This document shows positions 47,501 to 59,500 of a DNA stretch of 64,000 nt, in pieces. The DNA lies in contig NC_089830.1 of assembly GCF_035046505.1 (NCBI RefSeq), forward strand, positions 20,932,379 to 20,996,378. The letters are read 5' to 3'. The notes under the pieces were generated by a model. That model was not told the origin of the DNA and made no database searches. It saw only the letters and a list, made by a program, of their open reading frames with translations. Both the position numbers and the translations under genes were made by a program. Origin of the DNA: Tiliqua scincoides (taxonomy: Eukaryota > Chordata > Lepidosauria > Squamata > Scincidae). Position 1 is the first letter of the stretch; each line of letters opens with the position of its first letter.

Positions 47501-50500
47501 TTGAGGCAAAATCCGGAGCCGGAGTCCCTGAGGCAGTTTGTGGCTGTATACAGTCACGTTCTGGCAACTCCTGCAATGCCGCTGGAACCAACCGTATTGG
47601 CTTCTGCCTTTCCATTGGACCATTTCAGTGACGTAGAGAGGGAGGATTTGCTGCATGGGTAACAGTCTATCCTCCATACCTACTTTACCCAGGCTTCGCG
47701 CACTGGAGAGGACACTCTGTTCCAGAACCACCATTCAGAGCGTGATACCATAGTCTTCCGAGAATGAAGGATGCCAACAACAAATGATGCACTTAGATGG
47801 TGCCCTGTAGCAAAGTATAATATGCTCGCACTTTTCTTCTGAGTTGCTGTTAGGTTCCTTTTAGGAATGGAGAATAAGGAGATGCAAGTATCTTTGGGGG
47901 CCTTGTTATGAGAATGTCGATAGCTTTTCATTCATGGATTGTAGTGGGTATGCTTGCCCAGTCTCGAATGTCTGGGTGTGTCATGTGCCTAGGCAGTCCA
48001 CAAAGTGAGGTGGCAGCCAGTAGCTTGGAAGGCTTTGAGAAATGGATTGGGCAGATTTCACAGAGGGGGCTAGTGCTTTCAGTGGCTGTTGGCTAAATAG
48101 GACAATCCGTCTCCTAACTATCAGGTGTTGAGCACAAAATACACAAGGGCGGTCATTGTTGTGTCCTGCTTGTTTGCTCCCCAGAGGCGCCTCACTGTCA
48201 ATTGCTGGGAAACCGGATGCTGGGTTAAGAATGAGCCCTTCAGGCTGATTCCTGCAGATTTCCTCTTAAAATCAATGACTGGGGTGCCTGCCTCGTGAGT
48301 AATTGGCCTCCAAACCCATGGCCTGGTTCAGCTTCCTACGCAATTATGTTGTTGACATCGGTACACTCCTTTGAAAGTCTCTGGGAGTTCCTACTGAGTG
48401 AGGGAGTGGAGCAAGCAGGTTCTTGGCTGCATCAGGACTGCTTCAGAGCAGGCAGCTGTTCCCTCCTCTGCATGGCAAAACTGTGCTCTGAGGCTTTGCT
48501 CCAGGGTGGCTCAAATGACGAACCTGTCGTTCCCCCCCCCCCAAAAGAAACCCATTCTGGCTTCCTGTCATCTCCTGTCAGCTTCCTGTGTTGTGTTCCC
48601 CCCTTCTTTGTCTGCCAGAAACTTGATGTCTCCCCAGGAACTGCAGTAAATGTTGTGCCTGGCTATTCCAGCATGCATTGATCTGAAAAAATGGCGACTG
48701 TTTCCAACTGGGTCTGGGGAAAAGAAATTCCTTTTCAGGTATGCCACTCTGTAGGTGAGAGTCGATGCCCGGCTTGCTTGCAAGTATGCCGACAGGAAGA
48801 TGCCCAGATCACTAACGCAGCTCATTTTTGCCTTTATTTCTGGAAGGTGAAGCCTGGGCCTTGACTTTTCCCAAAGTGAGCTGAGCTGACACTTACCTTG
48901 GCTGCATCAATAATGGTGACTTACCACGTTTGATACGGGCAAGATCTGCACGTTGCTCAATGTTGCTTTCAGCTCGGTGCTTGTCAGAGGAGCTAGTTCA
49001 CAGATCCTCTCGCATTGTGTCTGCTTGTTCAAAGCACCCCTAAAATGAGCAAAGGTTGTGGTGGCCGCTGCTGCCATAGGCCAGAAGGACTGGGAGGGAT
49101 ATGTCGTCATTGGAGGCAGGGGAAGCAGAGCCTCACCTCAGCTCCCAGATCACTTAGACCTGACTTCCTAGACAAGACTGGAGATGTTCTCCAGTCTCAT
49201 CCAGGAGCCTTTCTGAAGCTTGCAGAAGCTGCGTGTGGCCTCTGCAGGCTCCAGAAAGCCCCCCCCAGATGTTTTAAAAGCACTTCTGGTTTTCAGCAAA
49301 AACGAAGTGCTTTTAAAACGTTTCGGGGGGGCACCTTCTGGAGGCTCCATTAAGGCTCCTGGTTGCGACCGTAGTGAGGTTCTGGTTGCGTTGGCCAAGT
49401 GACCCAGGTCTAGTGTCACTTCTGGGTCATGTGACATTCTGGGCCTCACTGGCGCAGAATGTCATGACATGTCCCGGGGGGGGGGTGCACCATCCAGTAG
49501 GAACCTCTTGGAAGAAAGGAAGTGAGTCTGATGACTGCTGAAGGTTCATGTGAGTCATTTGCTAGAGCAGGGGTGCTCAATAGGTGGATCGCGATCTACC
49601 AGTAGATCGCGAGGCAAAATGAGTAGATCACGGAGCCCTGTCTCTCCAAACTGTTAATATGTCAGTTTCGTCTAGTGACTAGACAGAACTGACATATTTA
49701 GCTGACATTAAACTGACACTGAAACTGACACTTTAGCTGCTCTTCAGGCATGCAGCAACAAAACTGACTAGACTCCAGCAGGGGCTCCATACATTAAAGG
49801 GGGTGTCTGTCAGACGCTTCCTTCCCCCCTGGTAGATCTCCGGGCCTTGCTGGGTTTCAAAGTAGCTCTTGAGCCAAAAAAGTTTGAGCACCCCTGTGCT
49901 AGAGTCCTGTAGTTGTTCATGTATAGTTGCAGATGCAGAATCGTATAGCAATAGGGTGTTTGGGATGCAGACTGGGAGCCTGGAATTTGAATCAGATTGC
50001 AGACTCTTAAATATACGTATTTCATTATGTACTGCTGAGTACAGATGTACTCTTGAGTAGACGGGTTTAGGATAGGGGTGTAAGGGGAGAGGAGATCTTT
50101 CTTCTATTCTCTCCAGTCACCATGAAGGAATTCTATTCGTTGGGCCTTGGTGTTCTGCACAAAGTAGCACCTGCTGAAGCTCAAGCCGCAGGAGTTGTCC
50201 AAAGACCTACAACTGCTTTGACTAGTCTGTCTGTCCACATTTAAATAGGCTAGCTAGCTTGCTCTGTACAAAAAAACCCATCAAAATAGGGACTCATCGA
50301 TATTGTACACACTGCAAAGTAGCCTAGCCTTCTACCAGCCCTCCTAACCCACTGAATAAAGAAGAAAGTGAAGAATTGGGGGTGAGGGCTGCAGAAAAAA
50401 AGAGAAACCCCACAGCTAAAGGGAAAAGGGAGTTGGGGTGGGGGAAAGTGTGACAGTGGGTTGCATGGAATGGGATACATTTCTGCTCAGATGGACAGAG

Positions 50501-53500
50501 CCCACTTTTGTGAAGCAGTCCCATAGGGACAGTGCTTCTTTACCAGAGGTGGCCAGCCTAGTGATTATTCACAGATGTGGTGTCATCAGATTATTGTCCT
50601 TGCGTACCTGCTGCCCTTACTGGGACACCATCAAGATGGAGCATTAAATGAGATGACCCCATTTATACTTCTGGCCAACCAATGCCCACCTCCGGGGCAG
50701 CTAGGTGTACTTAGTAACTTTTTCTTTTTGTGTGTTTTTTTGTCCTGTAGGCAAATCTTCCGAAGTCTCAGAGCTTTTGCCAGGCTTTCAGATAGGTCAT
50801 ATGGAAGGTACTGGCCTTGCTTCTTTTGTGCTTTCCTTCTTTGGGGCAGGGAAGTTCTTGTTCTTGGTTTCTCTTAAGGTCTTGGAGGCAGAAGCAGGAG
50901 GGTTTCTTCCAAAAGGGTTAAAAATGCCTGTCCTGTCCTATCTGTCTCTGAAAGCATCTGTTGCTATCTTGCTTTTATTGCAGTGCTCTCTCTCTCTAGG
51001 CTTTAGCATGTACGAAAACATCGTTTCATGTTCCTCTTATACAGATGTGGGCTAAAACAGAGTGAATGAGTGATTCAGTGTCCCACAGAGCTCGTGACTG
51101 AGGGCCCAGTCCTATCCAACTTTCCAGCTCCGGTGAAGCCACAGTGCAGCCCAGTGGTAAGGGAACACAGGTTCTCATACCTTGAGGAGGCCCCAGTGGC
51201 TACCCCTCCACCACAGGATGCAGCACACACCCCAGTGGCACAACTGCATCAGCACTGGAAAATTGGATAGGATTGGGCCCTGAGTTGGGGGACAGAATCT
51301 ATGGCAGCGATTTTCAACCTTTTTCATCTCATGGCACACTGAGTAGGCATTAAATTTGTCAATGCACACCATCAGTTTTTGGACAGTTGGCAAGGCACAT
51401 TGCACTGCTGGCTGGGGACTCTCATCCCCCAATAACCTTACTAATATATGACTACCAAGGCACATTTGCAGACCATTCATGGCACAACCATGTGCCACAG
51501 CGCAGTGGTTGAAAATCGCTGATCTGTGGTCTGCCTAAGGATGTCAAGTGTGAATGTGGCCAACTTTTGCATCCTGCAGAGGCTTATGTCAGAGCTGAGA
51601 TTGGCTGTGGCTCCCAGTGGCCAACTTGGGTTTGCTGGCACATGTGAAATGACTCTTTCTGAGCCCTGGGCTTGTCCCCTTGCCCTGGGGTTGGGGGTCA
51701 TCAGATGCTGTGTTTTTATTGCTTTATATAACTGGGGGTGCAATCCTAACCCCTTATGTCAGTGCTTTCCAGCACTGGCATAGTGGTACCAATGGGACAT
51801 GTGCTTCATCCTGTAGTTGGGTGTCACTCACAGAGGCCTCCTTTAAGTAAGGGGGTGTTTGCTCCCTTACCTTAGAGCTTCATTGCCCTTTTGTCAGTGC
51901 TGGAAAGCACTGACATAAGGGGGTTAGGATTGCGCCCTGGGTGGGATAAGTTAAATACAGGGATCTGCTAACTTGGCTTGCTGGGAGTGCTGGTGCAAAA
52001 GCCCATATGGATAAAAAAGCTTCTACTGAGCTTGGAATTGTGCTTTGTCAGTGCACTTAAAATCTCTTATTTCCATGCTGGTGCCACAAACAAGCTAATG
52101 AGGGGAATTGGTTAACCACACTGAAACAGACCGTACAGAGGATGTAAAGGCAAGCAAAGAGAGGAAGGGCACCCCTAAAACATGCATTAGCAAGCAGGGA
52201 TGGGTGAATGGGTTATACCTGAAAACTGTTACGTTGATCTGAGCATGAGTTTATTCCAGAGATCGGCCCCTCCTTGGGTTCAAAGATGCTCACAACTTGT
52301 GTGAAACTTGTATTTCAGAGCTTGCTGGATTTGACAGGCTTAAAGGGAACAGACTCTGTAATGAGGTTGAGAGTTTTTCAGGAGTGGGGTGTGCAGTCAC
52401 TGTAGAACTGACCTGATGAAGCGTGTTCTCCAGCAAACACGCTAATAGCTTTACATAGTGTAGGGGTAGCCATACCACGGCTCGCAAGCCACATGTGGCC
52501 CTTTTGACATACAGTGAACATGAGCTCCCTTTTCCACTGCAAGTAACATAAAAGGTAAATCAGAAATTTTCAAGCTTTATAACTTACTGGGTGCAAACTG
52601 AATCCACAGGATTAAAACTGAAGTTTAAATGTTCATGGTCAGTAAATGTGTTTGAGAATTTAAATGCTTCCTAAATATTGCAGCTCTCAAACATCTGAAG
52701 TTTATCATATGTGGTTCTTACATTAAGCAAGTTTGGCCACCCCTAACATAGTGTCTCAATCATGTATAGAGTGTGTGTGTGAGAGGAATTTTAACACAGC
52801 TTTACCACTGGTTCTGAGAAGCCTTTAAAAAAAAAAAAAACAGTGTGGACTTCAGCTGTACGTTCTCCATCAGAGAGTTAAAGAATGGTTAGTGCAATTT
52901 GTGTATGCAGTTATTGGTCTGAGGCGTTGTTGCTTCCATGGGAGAATTGTTTGATGTAGCTCCACATGGAACACCAGCTTGCCCGGTGAGTGGGTGGGTA
53001 GACTTTGGCCATAGCAAGTGGAAGGACTTTGCGTCCCTGAAACAATCCTGTGCAGTGCTTCTACCTGGGAACAGCAAGGGGTTAAAGCAAGACTTGATGC
53101 TGTAGATAGGGGTAGGAGATGGTCAATGATTCAGTAGATGCACAGTTAGTGGCTGTATTTTGGGGGGGGCACGAGGACCTAGGAGTGGGGTGAGATTCTG
53201 TCAATCCTCATGATGCCAAGTTGGGATGAATGAGGAAGGACAAGCAGGTATTGGGCCTGCAAAATTTGGAATGTAGAGAGATCACAGCTTTTGTTTCATG
53301 CTGGAGCCTTGCAGGTAGCATTCACTTCCCCTTAGAAAAGACTTGTCGCCTTTTTAAAAGCCTGGTCCTGTTTTCTAGATGGGACATGCAGTTGAGTCTG
53401 TCTCAAAGGGTCTCTCTTCCCCCTCCCCTTCTTTTCTCCCAGACTGGGTCTTTGTCATCGTGATAGTGCTGGGCTTTTTTCTACTCATCCTCCTCTTTGG

Positions 53501-56500
53501 GATCTGCTGGTGCCAGTGTTGCCCTCACACATGCTGTTGCTATGTCCGGTGCCCTTGCTGCCCTGAGAAGTGCTGCTGCCCTGAAGCACGTAAGTCTTAC
53601 TCGCGGATCCCTCTTCCATCCCCTTTGCAATGCGAAGAAACCAGAGCAGCTCCTGTTCTCAGTCTGCGGTGAACCTCGTTGGCCTTCGGATAAGGCCTTG
53701 CCTTTTGGCATCCCCGCCCATCCACAAGGCTGCTCCTGTTTGTTCAGTCAAAACACCCCGAGGTCTATGTCAGGAGACGTTGATGATCTCTCCCAAGCAA
53801 CTGGAGCACCAACGCTCTCTTGAATTATGTGGTATCGGTGTATTTTCACTAGGCGAAGTTGGCACTCCGGATGCTGCCCTGCCTGAGGTTGTGCTGTAAG
53901 GTGGAGTTGGGGTTGGAGATCAGCATTCCTTATGTGGGTGTACTAAAGGATGATCCTTGTTTTGATTGCGCTTTCAGTGAATCCAGAATAAACAGCCTCT
54001 GGTGACAGTTGCCAAGTTTGGGGAGGTTCTCAGGATCACGTACTATAGATTGCGCTTCGTTTTTAAATGCATTCCATTTGCAGGGAGAAGTGTTTGGGAA
54101 GCATTGTAGTCATAAACAGAAGGAATATCTTTGCAGTTTTGGACCGACCTCTACCCTGTGCTGCTATAATTGAATGCATTTTTACAGTGGCCACTGTTCA
54201 AAAGGGGGGTTCCATTTTTGTCCAACTCTTTTCCCCACCCTCATTGGCTAATGAATCCAAGTTACTTATTGCCGATCTTGGCTGCTTTCTGGGGTTGGAA
54301 TGGCCAGAATAAAGCTGCATACATGCTTAGTGGGGTAAATGAAGAGCTTTCTGGGGTGGTGGCCAAATATATAAATATGATAATTAAGAGACGTATTTCT
54401 ATGATGGTCTCAAATGGTTGATACGTGGCAGCAAGGCCTGGTTGGTCATGGTTGGAGGTGAACTGTCTGATTCATGTATCTCCATCCAATCCTTTGTTTT
54501 TATACTGTTTGGATTTTAAATATGCCAATAAAGGTTTCTTGTATCTTGTATCTGGCAAATGAATGTAACATTCTACCCAAGAATCCCTTTTTTACCTAGA
54601 TCGGTGGTTCCCAAACTGTAGTTTCCGGGGCCCACCAGTGTGTCACGACCCAATTTTTGGTGGTTTGTGAAACTGACAGGGTAGATTAGGCTCTGTGCAT
54701 CAAGGGTTAAACAACCTGCTATTTGGAGGGAATACTGCTGCCCAATGTCCCTTATAGCCACAGAGGCTTGAGTGTCTAGTAAAGTGAAACTTTTTTAGGT
54801 GGGTCTTGATACTAAAATGTTTGGGAGCCACTAACCTAGATGCTTAACTACAGATTTCTCAATGTCTCCACAACATCTGCCAATGGCAAGCCCCAGAAGG
54901 GCTTTATATTGCTTAGGTTTTTCAGGAACATCTCCTTGGCAGGGGTCACTGGTGGAAAAAGGAGCACTATGACATTTGAGTGCCATCTTAGGCACAACAA
55001 ATTGATCCACATCTCCGCAGAAAGGGCCAAGTCTGCATACGCTGTGACTTGTGACAAGGGTGAAACAACGAAGTGTTCATTCCTTAGCTTATATTTCCAT
55101 GACTGCTTTGAATACAGCTCTAGGAATGTGCTAGTCAACTGGTTCATAGGGATCAGAGGACTAGAAACATAACTCCACTGTGTGTCTTCAGTGTATGTTG
55201 CAGGAAAGGCTGCCACTGCCGGAGTCCCCAGTGTTTATGCACCCAGCATGTACGCATCCAGCAATCCAGTAAAACTGGCACCCCCGGGCACGATAATCCC
55301 CATGGGTCCTATGTATAATGGCTATGGAGTGGACTATGATGGAGCCAGCTCAGGTAAGTGGCTTCTCCCAGCTCTCTTTGTTGTGGGACTAGTCCCCAGA
55401 GGATCTGAGCAAATGTCTGTAAAAGAGTCTAACCTTGGGCTACTTGGGGACTGGCCCTTTGGAGTGCTTTTGTGTCAGCTAAGCCCTGAATGGTGCTAGA
55501 ATGGGTTGCCTGCTTCACAGGACTCCTAAACACCTTAGGCAGCTGTTTTTTTGTTTTTTTATCCCAGCTTGACAAAGTGGTAAGCCCTATATAATTAACC
55601 TACTTCCTGGTTTTGTGTGAGTGTCATTCAAAATGTACGCACTGCCTTTCTACAGGAGTCCTCAAGGCTGCTCACAAATAAGATTTTAAATAATGTTTCA
55701 ACTTTAATAGTTTGTAAACAAACTATTCATAAGTACAGGTCGTGAGTTGTTATCTACTAGGATTCTGCTCCAGAACCGCCAGTGGATTAACCAAAATCAG
55801 TGGATACCAAATCAGTAGAAAAAATAGCTTTAAAGACCCACTTCCAGTTTTCTTGCTCCTTCATTGTCACTCCAGAATGCGTTGATACAGACGCTTATAC
55901 CACATTCAGCTATGAGATGGGGTGAATAATGGAATCTAATTGAATGAAATTACAATTATTTAACACCGGGAGGGTAGGAAATAGAATTTTGGTGTTTTTT
56001 TCCTTTTGTTCCAAGGCATTTGAAGGTGGGCCCCGGTATCAGTGGTGAGTCAAATTGGTCAGTGCCAAGTCAGTGGATACAGAGGTCCCACCTGCATGTC
56101 TAATTTAAAGTAAGAGGGTGGGATCTAGGCTCCAGTATGGAACTGTGGGCTTCAGAGGTGTAGGTCTGTCCTGAGCTTGTTAGGGAGGATTTGCAGGGTT
56201 CAGTAGGGTTGTATAGTTATTTTGCCACTCAGTGATGTCTGTGTCACCTTTTCTTTAACGCGCTTCCTTGTCTCTTGATTGCATTGTAGTTGGTGGACAC
56301 AGCTCCCAAGTGCCCCTCCTGAGGGATACAGACAGTCCTGCAAATGCTGGTAAGAGATGCTCAGAAGGCAGAGGCAAGGGTTTCTGTTGGCCCTGGGTTG
56401 GGAGGAGTATGGAGCTATCTAAACCCAAGTGGAAATGGAAGAACAACCTGTTGTGAGTGGGTGTTGTGTACCTGGGTGCTGTAAAGTGCTTGACTGCAAA

Positions 56501-59500
56501 TATTGGTGGGTCAACTCTGGGGAATGAATGACCACTGAGCTAGCTAGCTGACTGGAAAGTGTACTGCATGTTTTGGTTAATCCAGCTAGCAAGTAAGTAA
56601 GTGAGATTGAGATGCTTTGGGATAGGGGTTCTCAAGCTTTCCCCCGCTGTGACCCATCTGTTGTGTGGTGGAGGGCGCTCTTAACCCACCTCCTTCTCTG
56701 ACGACAGCCTCTGCACATTTCAGAAGGCCTCCTCAGGCCTCTGGAAGTCACTTTTACAAACCCAAAACAGAAAATGACTTTCTGGCTGTTTCTGAAAACC
56801 TGCAGAGGCCCAGTGCAGCCTCCAGTTCTGTCCGGCAGGCTCCAACTGGAAACCAACTGGATGCAAGGGCAGGTGGGAGGCCCCAACTCAGGCCTCACCA
56901 AACATTGAGTCAGGACCCACAGTTTGAGAAACTCAGTTTTAGAAAGAAATATGTAACGAATGCTTCAGAGTGTCACCCTCCTAGCAAGCAAAGGTGCCCT
57001 CTCATTGAGCACCAGGAAGAGTTTCTCTGAGGTTTAGTCCAAGAGCCTGGAGCTTTCTCTGTTGAACTGCGTAGCACCATCAGTTATGTCATGGCTGTGA
57101 CATAAGCATCTTGGGAAGAGTCTGACCCTTTGGCTGAGGGAGTGGGGACATTGTTAACTTAAACCTTCTTGAGTGAGTTCTTGAGAATCAAATTGCCACA
57201 GAATGTGACCATTTTGCACAGCAAAATAGGTATATATTACTGTAGCACCCTGGGGGCCCTGTCCTATCCAGCTTTCCAGTTCTGATGCAACCTTGCCAAT
57301 GGGTTGTGTTCTATATCCTGCTATGGGGACAGTCACAGAGGCCTCCTTAATTTAAGGCAACATTTTGTTTCCTTACCTGGGGGCTGCTTTGCGACTGCAT
57401 TGGTGCTGGAAAGTAGGATAGGATTGAGCCTGATTGGCAGCCTTGGCTGCGTGCCCCAAATACAGTCCTTGTAGAACCTGCTCCTGCATGGTTTGGGGGC
57501 ATGTTGAGCCACAGGCCTTGGTGCAACTCTGTGTGGACTTTGCAGAGAGAAGGAGGTAATAAAAGGGAGGGACAGCTGCCCCTTTGTAAAACCTTCAGTT
57601 CTTCTGAGGAGAGACATTGATGGCTGTGGCAGGAAGGTCCCCCTTAACATACAAAGAGATGCGTCTCTGGTCTTGAAGGTGCTCATACTGCAGCCTGGAA
57701 ATTCCCCCTTTTCTCAGTCTGTCCTTGAAGCAGTTTTTCTGCACAGGTCCCCACACTCCTCTGCTGTAGTGTGCAGGACTCCAGGGCAGCAGGCAGGCAA
57801 AGAACTGGGAAGGAGAAACTGGGTTAGGACAGTGGTTTTCAAACTTCTTAGCACTGGGACCCACTTTCTACACTATCGAGACCCACCTAGTTTTACTTTT
57901 TAAAAAGTCTTTACGAGACTGAAAAAAGACACTCCAAGATTTTTCTTCCTGTACCAGTGTTTCTCAAACTGTGGGTTGGGACCCACTAGGTGGGTCACGA
58001 GCCAATTTCAGGTGGGTCCCCATTCATTTAAATATTTTATTTTTAAAATATTAGGCTTCATGCTACCATGACTATGACTGCATTTGGGGAAATGTTACAT
58101 ATCTATACTTTTTAACAGGCTAGTATGTATATGCTTTTAACAATGATGGTAAATGGGACTTACTCCTGGGTAAGTGTGGGTAGGATTGCAGCCTAGGATT
58201 GTGAAAAATTTTCCTGCTCAATGATGTCACTTCGGGTCATGACATCACTTCTGGTGGGTCCTGACAGGTTCTCATTCTAAAAAGTGGGTCCCGGTACTAA
58301 ATGTGTGAGAACCGTTCTTACCCTATTCTTAAACAAAGCTTGCAAACTGCAGGAGCTCAGCAGCCATCTGGTTTTTTTTAACAGCCTCAGGGCTTGAGGC
58401 AATTATCTGATCTTTCCATCGCCTGTGTTTTCTTTGGAGGCTCTGTGGGAACCACCAGAAATCAGGTTGCAACCCACCAAGTGGGTCCTGACTCCCAGTT
58501 TGAGAAACACTGGGATAAGAGAAGCCGCAGCTGTTGTCTCTTCTTATTTTGGCAGCAGGTTTAAAGGGGAGGGTGGGTTATCTCTAGGTTGCAACCCTAT
58601 TTTGCCCTGGTCCCCTTGGAAGGAATGTGACTCTCAGGAAAAAGTTTGGGGAAGGAGGAAACAGGCCCTCTGTCCTAAATTCTGCTCCTGCTGTCTCTTC
58701 CCCAGCAGTGCGCAGTGGTTACCGCATCCAAGCCAGCCAGCAGGATGACTCCATGCGGGTGCTGTATTACATGGAGAAGGAGCTGGCCAACTTTGACCCA
58801 ACCCGTTCCAACCAGCCTAATGGGAGGCTTGAGAAAGGTACTTTGGGTCCTTCTCCCCAAGTGGAGAGTCACAGTCGTGCAAGGGAGCCTGCCCACCTGC
58901 TGCCTCCTAGTGGTGGGACAGCCTCCCTTGACCCTTCTCTGTGTCTGCCTTTCAGCCACGGTGATGAGCGAGCTGAGCTCTCTGCACGAGGAAGACCGGC
59001 GCTACGAGCTGCGGCAGGGGTTGGGGCGGCTAAGAAGCCAGGCCATGAGTCCCATCAGCGACCTGGAAGAGGAGAGCCGCGGCAGCGAGAGCCGCCGCTT
59101 GTTACCCCCCACTCGGCGTGACAACTACGATGACTCACCGCCACACAGTTACACCCGACGTCCACGTTCCCGGTCCATGGATGCTCTGGACGATTGGGAC
59201 CAAGACCGGGACCGGGATCCTTACCGAGCCCGGCCCAAGGGCCGGGGCCGCCACGGCTCAGATGATGAGTGGCATCGTCGAGATTATTCCCCAGACTCCC
59301 GTCACGACTATGAGCGCTACGGAAGGCGGAGCCGGAGCAGGGATGACTTGCGAGACCTGGAGAGACCCCACTATGACGATCAGCTTCTGGAGGAGGCTCT
59401 GCGCAGGAAGCAACGGACAGCCAACCGTGAGGAGCTCGAACAGGCAAGCACCTCTAGTGGGAGGTCTGGTAACAAGAAGCACCGCGACAGCGACAGCAGC

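Larger units (their letters stand above)
45375..50750. other. LSR intron 3, remainder
   Basis: 45375-46814, 47786-49134 and 49905-50750 hold no gene or repeat I recognise. Confidence 0.4.
50808..53442. other. LSR intron 4, remainder
   Basis: 50808-51097, 51942-52452 and 52754-53442 show nothing recognised apart from a poly-A run near 52827. Confidence 0.4.
56350..58705. other. LSR intron 7, remainder
   Basis: 56936-57253 and 57431-57821 show nothing recognised. Confidence 0.4.
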
